From IMG/VR virus record IMGVR_UViG_3300020200_000189, positions 1 to 23,038 of that record: DNA of 23,038 nucleotides; one strand, 5' to 3'. A program made the position numbers and the translations under genes. Positions 7,027-13,285 of the stretch are shown one piece after another. The notes beneath the pieces were generated by a model that was not told the origin of the DNA, ran no database searches, and worked only from the letters and a program-made list of their open reading frames with translations. The stretch is from a virus. The first letter of the stretch is position 1, and each line of letters starts with the position of its first letter.

Positions 7027-7138
7027 GATGATACTTCATTAGGTGGCAATAATAACAATATTCTTTATGTTTAGACTTACAATCACAGCTATTTTTTACC
7101 TTCATTTCCCGTTTACAGGTTGGGCATTTATCTAACAC
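6986..7138 (-). CDS. 50-residue zinc-ribbon protein, leftward
   Basis: Read leftward from a GTG at 7138 to TAA at 6988-6986. The product has KCPTCKREMKVKNSCDCKSK followed by HKEYCYYCHLMKYH. That gives CxxC, C-x-C and CxxC pairs with several His, sufficient for two zinc sites. The GTG lies 30 nt from the first base of the TATA box read leftward at 7168-7161, which decides it over an in-frame ATG at 7156 that is too close to the box. Its 3' end overlaps the rightward TGT-like gene by 41 nt. It diverges from the terminase operon and shares that operon's TATA box, so it may regulate packaging genes; this is inference. Confidence 0.6.
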   Translation of the reverse strand: MLDKCPTCKREMKVKNSCDCKSKHKEYCYYCHLMKYHLKDESSLQKPPES

Positions 7139-7160
7139 ATATAAAAATACATACATAATC

Positions 7161-7168
7161 TATATAAA
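7161..7168. promoter_or_regulatory. Shared bidirectional TATA box
   Basis: TATATAAA read rightward is 29 nt before the ATG at 7190. The same bases read leftward as TTTATATA are 30 nt before the GTG at 7138. One box is therefore correctly spaced for leaderless initiation in both directions. Confidence 0.6.
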
Positions 7169-7189
7169 TGTTCGTTTCGAAAATTGTAC

Positions 7190-7708
7190 ATGGAAGATGA
7201 TGTTTTTAAGATTAAACCAGTGGATACTGGGTTTGAGGTATCAGAAAATAAGCAGAAAACTATTAGTCCATATAATAGTGTAAAGAATTTAAAATACGCA
7301 AAACTCCCAGCACTATGCAATGATTGTGTGTACAGGGCTGTAGAAGCTGGTGGTAATGGCAAGTGTCCAAAATACGAGAAAGACGCGGCATGTATTGTAC
7401 GTGAAGACTTTCAGAAATTCCTGGGAGATATAGATACAAGAAATCCTGAAGACCTTAAGGCACTTTTAGACATGTTGGCAAAGATGTCCATGGAAAACGT
7501 AATGCTGGCACTATTTCAATCAAAAATGGACGGCAACATACCTGATAGAAACACAAAAGCAGAGGTTAATAATCTCCTAAATATAGTAAAAATAATCAAC
7601 GAGTTGAACAGCAAGATAACTATAACAGAGAAGAAGGAATACACAAAAACAGGCGACATATCTAGCATATTCAGGCAGATAAAGGCCAAGAATGACACGT
7701 CCAACTAG
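7190..7708 (+). CDS. Probable terminase small subunit, zinc-containing
   Basis: 172 residues from the ATG at 7190, 29 nt after the TATA box; a TTG two codons upstream is not needed. Residues about 35-75 hold a Cys cluster (LCNDCVYRAVEAGGNGKCPKY, then ACIVREDFQKFL), likely one zinc site. The rest is helical, with LKALLDMLAKMSMENVMLAL and NNLLNIVKIINELNS. Placement directly before the large terminase with a 17-nt overlap is the usual position of the small subunit, which recognises packaging DNA. Cys-rich small terminases with a similar 'C-x2-C...G-x-C' segment occur in other viruses, as I recall. The role is therefore mainly inferred from position. I see no typical helix-turn-helix. Confidence 0.55.
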   Translation: MEDDVFKIKPVDTGFEVSENKQKTISPYNSVKNLKYAKLPALCNDCVYRAVEAGGNGKCPKYEKDAACIVREDFQKFLGDIDTRNPEDLKALLDMLAKMSMENVMLALFQSKMDGNIPDRNTKAEVNNLLNIVKIINELNSKITITEKKEYTKTGDISSIFRQIKAKNDTSN

Positions 7709-9080
7709 TGAATTATTGGATGAAAGGAAAAAATTCCTTGAAGTCGTGTCGTCCTGTGTAAAAGACGCGTCTTTATTTTCAGAGATATTTTTAGGTCATA
7801 AACTGTATCCATATAATGCAGAATATGTAAACTGTCTGGATAGATTCATTATTTACCGAAGTGGAAGACAATCTGGAAAAACAATGAGTACAGCAGTAAA
7901 GGCAATTCATTTCGCGTTTTTTGCACCATTAATACTTTCTACAGTAAAAAAAGATTGTACGATAGTAATTGCCGCACCAACACAAAACCAAGCAGCAATC
8001 ATGTTCGATAGGATCAGAACTCTTATAGAGGGAAGCGATTTCTTGCGGGGGTACATTATTAGAAACACACAAACAGAACTCTGGGTAAATTTCCTAGACG
8101 ATACAGGATTAACTAAAATAATCACTAGAGCAACAGGTGAGTCTGGAATAACATTAAGAGGATATTCTCCACATGTCATAATAGCAGATGAGTGTTCATT
8201 TATCAAAACTAGTATACTTAGGGCCTTTTTACCATCTGGTATGGCCACAAATGCAAGAGTCTGGTTGACATCAACACCATTTTCAAAGAATAACTTTTTC
8301 TATGAGGCGTGTATGAATTCCAGGCCAAAAAATCCAACTGGTCTTTGGAGAGAGTTTCATGTTTCATCATTACAAAATCCATCGATTAAAAATGATCCAT
8401 TATTTGTAGAACAGATAAAACAACTTGCACAAGAGGAGTATATACAGGAAGTTGAAGGAGAATTCCTTGATATAGGAAACGCCTTAATACCAAACACATT
8501 ATTAATGGACGCAATATCAGATAAACAACCTGTTGGACAAATAAGGTATTATATGGGGGTGGACGTTGCAAGAACAGGAAAAGATGAAACTGTTTACTGT
8601 GTTATAGCTGTAGATGAGGAAGATAAAGTATATGTTTTGGAGACAGTTCCAGAAGCTCAAAGCAACCTTGTTGAAGTCGCCGGAAGAATAGGAGAATATT
8701 GCAGAAAATATCCAATAGAAACAGTATTCATAGATGAGACTGGACTTGGTGGAGGAGTGGTAGATTTGGCAAGAAAACAGGAATTACCTGCACGGGGGGT
8801 AATATTCACACTAAAAGAAAAATCATCCATGTACTCTAACATAAGAGTATTATTTGAAAACCATAGAGTAAAGATAAGAGAACTGGGAAAACTAATATAT
8901 CAATTAAGCTACCTAAAAAGGGAGTACACAGAACAGGGAATACTTAAAGTTAAGACTGAAGACGGCATACATGATGATTATGCAGATGCATTCGCTTTGG
9001 CATGTAAGTCTGTAGAAACCGGAGACACATGGCATATTATAGAAGTAAGTAAGAACCTTAAAGATGCTGTATTCGGGTGA
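7692..9080 (+). CDS. terL: Terminase large subunit (packaging ATPase and nuclease)
   Basis: 462 residues, the standard length. The motor that pumps DNA into the prohead: the N-terminal ATPase shows Walker A SGRQSGKT (57-64) and Walker B VIIADE (162-167), with the coupling segment WLTSTP (191-196). The C-terminal RNase H-fold nuclease shows GVDVARTGKDET (Asp291), VFIDETGLGG (Asp348) and HDDYADAFAL (Asp428/429 and Asp432), so all catalytic acids are present. It starts inside the 3' end of the putative small subunit (17-nt overlap), suggesting coupled translation. It is complete, with no frameshift, and gives the clearest evidence that this is a head-tail virus. The next gene starts 35 nt later after its own TATA elements. 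Confidence 0.95.
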   Translation: MTRPTSELLDERKKFLEVVSSCVKDASLFSEIFLGHKLYPYNAEYVNCLDRFIIYRSGRQSGKTMSTAVKAIHFAFFAPLILSTVKKDCTIVIAAPTQNQAAIMFDRIRTLIEGSDFLRGYIIRNTQTELWVNFLDDTGLTKIITRATGESGITLRGYSPHVIIADECSFIKTSILRAFLPSGMATNARVWLTSTPFSKNNFFYEACMNSRPKNPTGLWREFHVSSLQNPSIKNDPLFVEQIKQLAQEEYIQEVEGEFLDIGNALIPNTLLMDAISDKQPVGQIRYYMGVDVARTGKDETVYCVIAVDEEDKVYVLETVPEAQSNLVEVAGRIGEYCRKYPIETVFIDETGLGGGVVDLARKQELPARGVIFTLKEKSSMYSNIRVLFENHRVKIRELGKLIYQLSYLKREYTEQGILKVKTEDGIHDDYADAFALACKSVETGDTWHIIEVSKNLKDAVFG

Positions 9081-9083
9081 ATC

Positions 9084-9106
9084 TTTAAATAGTTACACTA
9101 TATAAA
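9084..9106 (+). promoter_or_regulatory. Double TATA element before the Ala/Gly-rich gene
   Basis: TTTAAATA at 9084-9091 is 32 nt before the ATG at 9116. A stronger TATATAAA at 9099-9106 is only 17 nt before it. The first fits leaderless initiation at the ATG; the second would start inside the gene and lacks a matching start codon, so its role is unclear. Confidence 0.5.
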
Positions 9107-9115
9107 TCTACTTAT

Positions 9116-10795
9116 ATGTATGATATTGATAAGTTTACAGAACAGGCTTTTATACAAGATATAGAACCTCAGGATAGACCTGTCAAGGAAAAGAAACCCG
9201 ATGCTCTGAAATCAATACAAATGATAAAACTTGGTGATGTTGTAAAGTTTGGTGATCCTGTCATTTATGAGGGTCCGGTTACTTCAAAAAGAGGACTTTA
9301 CTTAACAATGAATGCAGGTGAAAGAGGAGATAAAATATTCCATGTTAACGATGTTTATAATGACGATATATTGACATCAAGGCTGTGGAATCAGATGGCC
9401 ATGGAATCTAGATATGCCTTTCTAAGAAAAAACAATATTCCATCAGGTAGATTTGTGGAAAGAAATTATTATGATTTACCAAAAGTCATACAGGAAAAAG
9501 TAAAAGAAGGATTTGCTGGAAGAGAACCTGGAATTACTAGGGAATCAGAATCTCAATCATATAGAGACGCAATAAATCCCCCACACGTTGCAAAACCAGT
9601 CAAAGATGAAAAGGAACCAGAACTCATCAATAAACCAATACGCGGTCATAATTGGGAATACTGGCAAAATCATCTGGCGAGACGAGGTTATGACAGGGAA
9701 ACAGCCGCATCCATTATAGGCAACTGGGAAAAAAAGGAAAGACAAAAATCTGATGTTGAGCATGGTTGGTATGGCGGAATAGCTACAGATACTGAACCAC
9801 TTGACGCAACAGAAGACTATGAAGAAGATCGTAGAGAGGGAGATAGAAAACAACTTAGGCATGAACATCAGAGAGATGCTTCAGATAAAAGAACAGGAAT
9901 TACATTAAGAAAAGGAGGAGACGGTAAAAGTAAAGAAAAACCAGTTAATAAAAATCCTCTTGCTGCCATTGCAGGTCCTGCCATAGCAGGTGCCGCACGC
10001 GCAGCAGCTCCTGCCATATCAGGCGCCGCACGTCAGATAGGTCCTGCCATATCAGGCGCAGCACGTCAGATAGGTCCAGCCGTATCAGGTGCAGCACGTG
10101 CGATAGGAGGACTTGGTGGTTCAGGAGGTTTAGGTTCAATGGGAAGTCAAGCAGCAGGTCAAGCAGCAGGCAGTGCGATAGGAGGAGCTATGAGTGGTAG
10201 TTCCTCAAGTGATGATGATGATGATGATAATGCTTATAAATCGGAACAAAAAAGCGAATCTCCCTTCAATAGCAAGTTGGGTAAAGGTGCCTTGGGTTCC
10301 ACGTTAGGTCGAGTAGGATCTCAAGCAGCAGGTCAAGCAGCAGGCAGTGCTATAGGAGGAGCTATGAGTGGTGGTGGTTCCTCAGATGATTCTAAGTCGG
10401 AAGAAAAAAGTCAATCTCCCTTCAATAGCAAGTTGGGTAAAGGTGCCTTGGGTCCCATGTTAAGTCGAGCAGCACGTCAAGCAGCAAACAGTGCGGAAAA
10501 GAAAGCAAAACCCATCAATAAACCTGGTCCTCTTGCTGCCTTGGCAGGTCCTGCAGTAGCCGGCGCTATAGGAGGAGCTATGAGTGGTGGTGGTTCTGAT
10601 AAGTCGGAAGAAAAAGGAGAAGGTGGAGGAGATTCAGGTACGGCAACAACTAGTACAGAAGGAATGAATAATCCTGTCCACTCAGAAAAACCTGACGACT
10701 CCAAGCGAAAGAAAAAATTCTATAATTCCAGATATGGTATACGTTATGGTGTAACATCTATTGAGGAATCTAATAATTATATAAGAAAAGCTTAA
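9116..10795 (+). CDS. Low-complexity Ala/Gly-rich virion-associated protein
   Basis: 559 residues in clear zones. Residues 30-135 look globular (KLGDVVKFGDPVIYEGPV and following). Residues 178-208 (WEYWQNHLARRGYDRETAAS then IIGNWEKK) resemble a helical 'L-x-x-x-GY-x-x-x-x-A-x-x-I' motif found in head-associated phage proteins. Residues 287-330 are four 11-residue repeats of the type GPAISGAARQI. Residues 343-446 are two long repeats with SQAAGQAAGSAIGGAMSG and SPFNSKLGKGALG. A run of six Asp occurs at 366-371. Residues 467-490 repeat the opening PLAALAGPAVAGA motif. The GxxxG spacing could allow helix packing or membrane insertion. It follows terL, where portal or capsid-assembly genes usually lie, so a capsid-internal or ejected protein is plausible; this is inference. 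No enzyme motif. Confidence 0.7.
   Translation: MYDIDKFTEQAFIQDIEPQDRPVKEKKPDALKSIQMIKLGDVVKFGDPVIYEGPVTSKRGLYLTMNAGERGDKIFHVNDVYNDDILTSRLWNQMAMESRYAFLRKNNIPSGRFVERNYYDLPKVIQEKVKEGFAGREPGITRESESQSYRDAINPPHVAKPVKDEKEPELINKPIRGHNWEYWQNHLARRGYDRETAASIIGNWEKKERQKSDVEHGWYGGIATDTEPLDATEDYEEDRREGDRKQLRHEHQRDASDKRTGITLRKGGDGKSKEKPVNKNPLAAIAGPAIAGAARAAAPAISGAARQIGPAISGAARQIGPAVSGAARAIGGLGGSGGLGSMGSQAAGQAAGSAIGGAMSGSSSSDDDDDDNAYKSEQKSESPFNSKLGKGALGSTLGRVGSQAAGQAAGSAIGGAMSGGGSSDDSKSEEKSQSPFNSKLGKGALGPMLSRAARQAANSAEKKAKPINKPGPLAALAGPAVAGAIGGAMSGGGSDKSEEKGEGGGDSGTATTSTEGMNNPVHSEKPDDSKRKKKFYNSRYGIRYGVTSIEESNNYIRKA
9977..10108 (+). repeat. Four tandem 33-bp repeats
   Basis: Units at 9977-10009, 10010-10042, 10043-10075 and 10076-10108 each encode an 11-residue block like GPAISGAARQI. 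Units 2 and 3 differ at only one or two bases; units 1 and 4 are more diverged. An 11-residue period favours a long straight amphipathic helix. Confidence 0.85.
10142..10297 (+). repeat. Long direct repeat, copy 1, in the Ala/Gly-rich gene
   Basis: Encodes residues 343-394 and matches 10316-10453. The last 39 bp (10259-10297, encoding SPFNSKLGKGALG) are identical to 10415-10453. The linker differs and carries the GAT run coding for poly-Asp. Confidence 0.85.
10316..10453 (+). repeat. Long direct repeat, copy 2, in the Ala/Gly-rich gene
   Basis: Encodes residues 401-446. The two copies differ mainly in linker length: the GAT microsatellite of copy 1 (about 10210-10227) is absent here, consistent with slippage in copy 1. 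Confidence 0.85.
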
Positions 10796-10827
10796 ATACA
10801 CTGATAAAACAAACATTTATATATATC

Positions 10828-10965
10828 ATGAAGCATCGAGTAGAACACCATTGCATAGAATGTGGTGCAACTTTACCAGATAGATATAAAGGAAGACAAA
10901 GAATTTATTGTGGATCTATATGCAGAAAGATTTATACTAGTAAGAACCCAAAACCAACTAGTTGA
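10828..10965 (+). CDS. 45-residue zinc-knuckle protein (C-x2-C...C-x3-C)
   Basis: ATG at 10828 to TGA at 10963-10965. Cys9 and Cys12 (HCIECGATLP) and Cys28 and Cys32 (IYCGSICRKIY) form a C-x2-C-x15-C-x3-C site of the type seen in archaeal DUF2116-like zinc proteins; the family name is from memory. Two further genes here, at 12040 and 12375, carry the same knuckle. A TTTATATATA at 10816-10825 lies only 12 nt upstream, too close for leaderless start; weaker AT-rich boxes near 10792-10810 fit better. Its stop overlaps the TTG start of RNase HI as TTGA, suggesting coupled expression. Confidence 0.65.
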   Translation: MKHRVEHHCIECGATLPDRYKGRQRIYCGSICRKIYTSKNPKPTS

Positions 10966-11327
10966 GAAAAATCTATATTGATGGTGGAACAAGAAATAAT
11001 GAAGTATGTCTCATAGATCAAAACGTGATAATAGTAAAGAAGAAAAAGGGACTGTTAACAAACAACGAACTGGAATACCTGGCTTTATTGCATGCCCTTC
11101 AATATATCAAAAAATTCCATCCATCAGAAGAGGTTATGATATACAGCGACTCGAAACTGATTGTGAATCAATTGATAGGTTCCTGGAAAATCAAGGAGCA
11201 AAGGCTATATATTCTAAATTACAGAATAAAAAAGATTCTTTCAAAAAATTTAAGGGTAGGGCTTACGTGGTGCCCAAGGGAACATAACTTGGCTGGGATA
11301 TACTTGGAGTCTTTGAAGGATAAGTAG
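10962..11327 (+). CDS. Ribonuclease HI-type protein
   Basis: 121 residues. It would cut RNA in RNA:DNA hybrids, for example primers, during viral replication. The RNase H fold is clear: strand KIYIDGGTRNNE with Asp7, helix NNELEYLALLHAL with Glu36, and MIYSDSKLIVNQLIGSWKIK with Asp63, then LTWCPREHNLAGIYLE. The last motif normally carries a fourth acidic residue ('N-x-x-A-D'); here it reads HNLAGIYLE, so the fourth ligand is absent or shifted. The TTG start at 10962 is required because the first catalytic strand begins at codon 4. It overlaps the upstream stop (TTGA). The 3' end overlaps the leftward regulator gene by 65 nt. Confidence 0.8.
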   Translation: MRKIYIDGGTRNNEVCLIDQNVIIVKKKKGLLTNNELEYLALLHALQYIKKFHPSEEVMIYSDSKLIVNQLIGSWKIKEQRLYILNYRIKKILSKNLRVGLTWCPREHNLAGIYLESLKDK

Positions 11328-11523
11328 ACTTGCCTTCTGCAGCCATTTCTTTATTACCGTCTCTGTAAAACTGAAGCATTTTAGAAAATAATTCCGTATC
11401 ACTTTCATACATATCTCCATTTTTAGTTTTCTTTTTGAAACACGCAAACTTTCTAAACGTCTCTTTATCAGCCCACAAAACAGATATTGTTGTTGTCCTA
11501 TTGTTACTTCTATGTTTTGCCAT
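11263..11523 (-). CDS. Ribbon-helix-helix-like DNA-binding protein, leftward
   Basis: 86 residues from the ATG at 11523. The start is set by a leftward TATA box at 11552-11544, 29 nt away; longer versions of the frame would start upstream of the promoter. Residues 9-30 (RTTTISVLWADKETFRKFAC) fit the beta strand and first helix of a ribbon-helix-helix domain, and residues 38-54 (MYESDTELFSKMLQFYR) fit the second helix. The C-terminal 25 residues are Ser/Pro-rich and flexible. It is transcribed divergently from the operon that begins at 11603, with the two TATA boxes about 20 nt apart. It is therefore a good candidate for an autoregulating repressor of both units; that is inference. The 3' end overlaps the RNase HI gene by 65 nt. 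Confidence 0.65.
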   Translation of the reverse strand: MAKHRSNNRTTTISVLWADKETFRKFACFKKKTKNGDMYESDTELFSKMLQFYRDGNKEMAAEGKSTYPSKTPSISQPSYVPLGTT

Positions 11524-11543
11524 ATAACAATTATAAATAAGTG

Positions 11544-11552
11544 TTATATATA
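11544..11552 (-). promoter_or_regulatory. TATA box for the leftward RHH-like gene
   Basis: Read leftward, TATATATAA begins 29 nt before the ATG at 11523, the spacing for a leaderless transcript. Confidence 0.7.
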
Positions 11553-11572
11553 CCTTTAGGCTACATGAAACG

Positions 11573-11580
11573 TTTATATT
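11573..11580 (+). promoter_or_regulatory. TATA box for the rightward zinc-protein operon
   Basis: TTTATATT begins 30 nt before the ATG at 11603. The interval to the divergent box is about 20 nt, so a dimeric regulator bound here could block both. Confidence 0.7.
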
Positions 11581-11602
11581 ATCTATAAGATTTAATAGCA
11601 CA

Positions 11603-12028
11603 ATGGGAACAAAACTAACGTCAAAGTATTCTGGAAAATGTAAAGAATGCGACACTCCATATAAATCAGGAGACCAGATATTTTACGACAAGGCTAAGAG
11701 AATTGCTTGTATAAGCGAGATGTGTTTTAAAGACCAGGGGGGAGAAATTACTCCTTTTCAAAGAAACAGAGCCTATGACATATCAAACACAATACAATCA
11801 ACACCAAAACAATTCACATCTAAATATGACAGACCAATACAAGCATCAATACCAGACGTTAAAATATCAATAGGAATAGAGACATCATCTAAAAAACTTT
11901 TAGAGTTTTTAAAGGCAGCAGACACCCTAGCAAGGAAAGTATACCCAGATGAAGATACATCTTCTCAGCAATTTGGACAGATACGCTCAAAACTGGTAGA
12001 TCAGTTAATAGCACTGTCCAAAAAATAA
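11603..12028 (+). CDS. Zinc-finger protein with helical C-terminal domain
   Basis: 141 residues. The N-terminal 45 residues hold a probable zinc site: Cys13 and Cys16 (GKCKECDTPY), then Cys36 and Cys41 (ACISEMCF), in a layout like zinc ribbons that bind nucleic acid. A linker rich in Thr, Ser and Gln follows (residues 50-95). Then comes a helical region (KKLLEFLKAADTLARKVYPD, and FGQIRSKLVDQLIALSKK), perhaps for oligomerisation. The ATG is fixed by the TATA box at 11573. It opens a rightward run of small zinc proteins and may belong with DNA replication or transcription control. I do not recognise the family. Confidence 0.65.
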   Translation: MGTKLTSKYSGKCKECDTPYKSGDQIFYDKAKRIACISEMCFKDQGGEITPFQRNRAYDISNTIQSTPKQFTSKYDRPIQASIPDVKISIGIETSSKKLLEFLKAADTLARKVYPDEDTSSQQFGQIRSKLVDQLIALSKK

Positions 12029-12035
12029 TTTTTTT
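12029..12035 (+). terminator. T-run, possible terminator
   Basis: Seven T directly follow the stop at 12026-12028 and precede the next ATG at 12040. It could end some transcripts of the first gene while allowing read-through into the next, which has no TATA box of its own. Confidence 0.35.
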
Positions 12036-12039
12036 AGAT

Positions 12040-12279
12040 ATGAAAGATAATCTAGGGAGAACATTCTGTAAGAACTGCAGAAAACTCTTAAATGATGATA
12101 CCAAGCCAAATAGGAAAAGGTTATGGTGTTCGTCATATTGCAGGCAGTCATATAAATATAAACAAAAAAGATTGATGGGAAACATCAGAAACACAATCAA
12201 TAAACTTTATAGGTATATAGATGAACTTGAGAGTGAGGTTATGTTAAAGGTTGCGGACGGAGAGATGCGACAGGTGTAA
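12040..12279 (+). CDS. 79-residue zinc-knuckle protein
   Basis: Cys10 and Cys13 (FCKNCRKLL), then Cys30 and Cys34 (LWCSSYCRQSYKYKQKR), form C-x2-C-x16-C-x3-C, the same plan as the proteins at 10828 and 12375. Downstream is a basic then amphipathic helix (NTINKLYRYIDELESEVMLK) that could mediate pairing. The basic Arg/Lys run after the second pair suggests nucleic-acid binding. It lies 11 nt after the previous gene and overlaps the next small frame at 12251. Function unknown; a coupling partner in the zinc-protein run. Confidence 0.65.
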   Translation: MKDNLGRTFCKNCRKLLNDDTKPNRKRLWCSSYCRQSYKYKQKRLMGNIRNTINKLYRYIDELESEVMLKVADGEMRQV

Positions 12280-12370
12280 CGGGAAAATGCAAAAAGTTCA
12301 AGCCTGTCATTTATTTTGTCCTAACTGTGGTGCCGTATACGATTGTTCAGATAAAGGAACCACTTGGTGA
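12251..12370 (+). CDS. 39-residue zinc-ribbon microprotein (TTG start)
   Basis: Frame opened by TTG at 12251, with a stop codon just upstream, and closed by TGA at 12368-12370. The product has ERCDRCNGKMQKVQACHLF followed by CPNCGAVYDC: two CxxC pairs about 17 residues apart, the exact layout of a zinc ribbon, with one extra Cys in each half. Such a complete motif in a non-annotated frame is unlikely by chance. An AAGG directly before the TTG is a weak ribosome site. It overlaps the 3' end of the previous gene by 29 nt. An ATG at codon 13 would lose the first Cys pair, so TTG is preferred. Confidence 0.5.
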   Translation: MRTERCDRCNGKMQKVQACHLFCPNCGAVYDCSDKGTTW

Positions 12371-12374
12371 TTAC

Positions 12375-12710
12375 TTGCTTTGCAAGACATGTGATAATAG
12401 GTTTATTTATAGAAACCGTTCAAGACACCCATATTGTATGTCATGTTTCCGTCTACTGGAATTTCATCCACAGACATTATATCAATATGCTCCACCACAA
12501 AGGAATATAAAGGGCAATATTTCTAATTATTATGAATTGCATAAAATTATTCTTGATAAAAGGTGTGAGTTTTGTGGACATCTAATACCAGATTGTCATA
12601 GATATAAAGTTAGGAAGTATTGTAGTAGAACCTGTAACTGGAAATCATTCAAACAAAGAAAAAAATTTGGTATAACAATAGATGTACTAAAGGAGTCTTA
12701 TAGATATTAA
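12375..12710 (+). CDS. Double zinc-finger protein
   Basis: 111 residues from TTG at 12375, which sits 4 nt after the previous TGA and behind a GGTGA sequence. GTG codons at 12327 and 12330 in the same frame would overlap the microprotein by 40 nt and are less likely. Two metal sites are visible. The first has LCKTCDNRF and PYCMSCFRL. The second has RCEFCGHLIPDCHRYKVRKY then CSRTCNWKSF, a C-x2-C-x15-C-x3-C knuckle as in the neighbouring genes. It is very basic at the C-terminus (KQRKKFG), consistent with nucleic-acid binding. Next gene begins after 1 nt. Confidence 0.6.
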   Translation: MLCKTCDNRFIYRNRSRHPYCMSCFRLLEFHPQTLYQYAPPQRNIKGNISNYYELHKIILDKRCEFCGHLIPDCHRYKVRKYCSRTCNWKSFKQRKKFGITIDVLKESYRY

Positions 12711-12711
12711 C

Positions 12712-13047
12712 ATGCCAACTTGTAGAAAGTGTAATAAAGTGTTAAAGTGGAAACAGCCATATGTCAAGGGTAAACCATTTTATGAGAATACTACAGAACT
12801 TAGCGGTAAACCACACGTTTGTCCGAAAGATAAGAATGATAGGATAACAAAATATCAATTGGAGCATTGTGAATTATGTCCTGGAGATCATAGTTGGTTT
12901 GAGAAGAACACTGGTAAATTAGAAGAACATGTTAGAATCATGCACCCCGATGGAAAAAAACTTGTTGCCATAGACTTTAAATTATTGTCGACTGAGCAGA
13001 GACAGAAATATATTGACGATTGGGGTTGGGAGAAGCCGGAGGAATAA
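12712..13047 (+). CDS. Zinc-finger protein with a C2H2-like finger
   Basis: 111 residues. The N-terminus has Cys4 and Cys7 (PTCRKCNKVL) with later His35 and Cys37 (KPHVCPK) to complete a site. Residues 53-78 contain HCELCPGDHSW, then LEEHVRIMHPDG, a C-x2-C...H-x4-H arrangement resembling a classical C2H2 finger. The C-terminus is acidic and helical (STEQRQKYIDDWGWEKPEE). C2H2 fingers of this form are common in archaeal viruses and are usually nucleic-acid-binding regulators. Starts 1 nt after the upstream stop; its own last codons carry the GGAGG used by the next gene. Confidence 0.7.
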   Translation: MPTCRKCNKVLKWKQPYVKGKPFYENTTELSGKPHVCPKDKNDRITKYQLEHCELCPGDHSWFEKNTGKLEEHVRIMHPDGKKLVAIDFKLLSTEQRQKYIDDWGWEKPEE

Positions 13048-13048
13048 A

Positions 13049-13285
13049 ATGTGTAATAGAATATGTATCAGGTTTAAGGCTAAAAGAATTGGTAGATATA
13101 GTATGTATGGTTCTTTAAATGTAAGATGCTGTCATTGTGACAGATTTATCAATAGAGATGGAATTTACATGGGAACATCAAAATGGAGATGTAAGTGTTG
13201 TAATCGTCTTGTTAGATTCGTTCCATATGGTGGGCGCAAAAGTATAAATTATGTAAAGGTGAAAGATAAGAAGAATGTTTTGTAA
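13049..13285 (+). CDS. 78-residue basic zinc protein
   Basis: ATG at 13049 follows a GGAGG (13039-13043) at good spacing, which decides it over a start at 13013 inside the upstream gene. Cys27, 28 and 30 (VRCCHCDRF) and Cys48, 50 and 51 (WRCKCCNRLVRF) give two CxC/CC clusters 18 residues apart, sufficient for one zinc-ribbon site. The protein is strongly basic throughout, so it likely binds nucleic acid. Its 3' end overlaps the metallophosphoesterase start by 11 nt, implying coupled translation. Confidence 0.65.
   Translation: MCNRICIRFKAKRIGRYSMYGSLNVRCCHCDRFINRDGIYMGTSKWRCKCCNRLVRFVPYGGRKSINYVKVKDKKNVL

Noticed and set aside
9945-10139. Leftward Leu-rich frame opposite the 33-bp repeats
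   Set aside because: It is the complement of the Ala/Gly repeats and has no independent support.
11006-11287. A 93-residue rightward frame within the RNase HI gene
   Set aside because: It lies in another frame of a gene with clear catalytic motifs, has low-quality composition and shows no motif of its own.
13013-13048. TTG start for the basic zinc protein
   Set aside because: The ATG at 13049 has a good GGAGG and fits the upstream stop; the earlier part is the tail of the previous gene in another frame.
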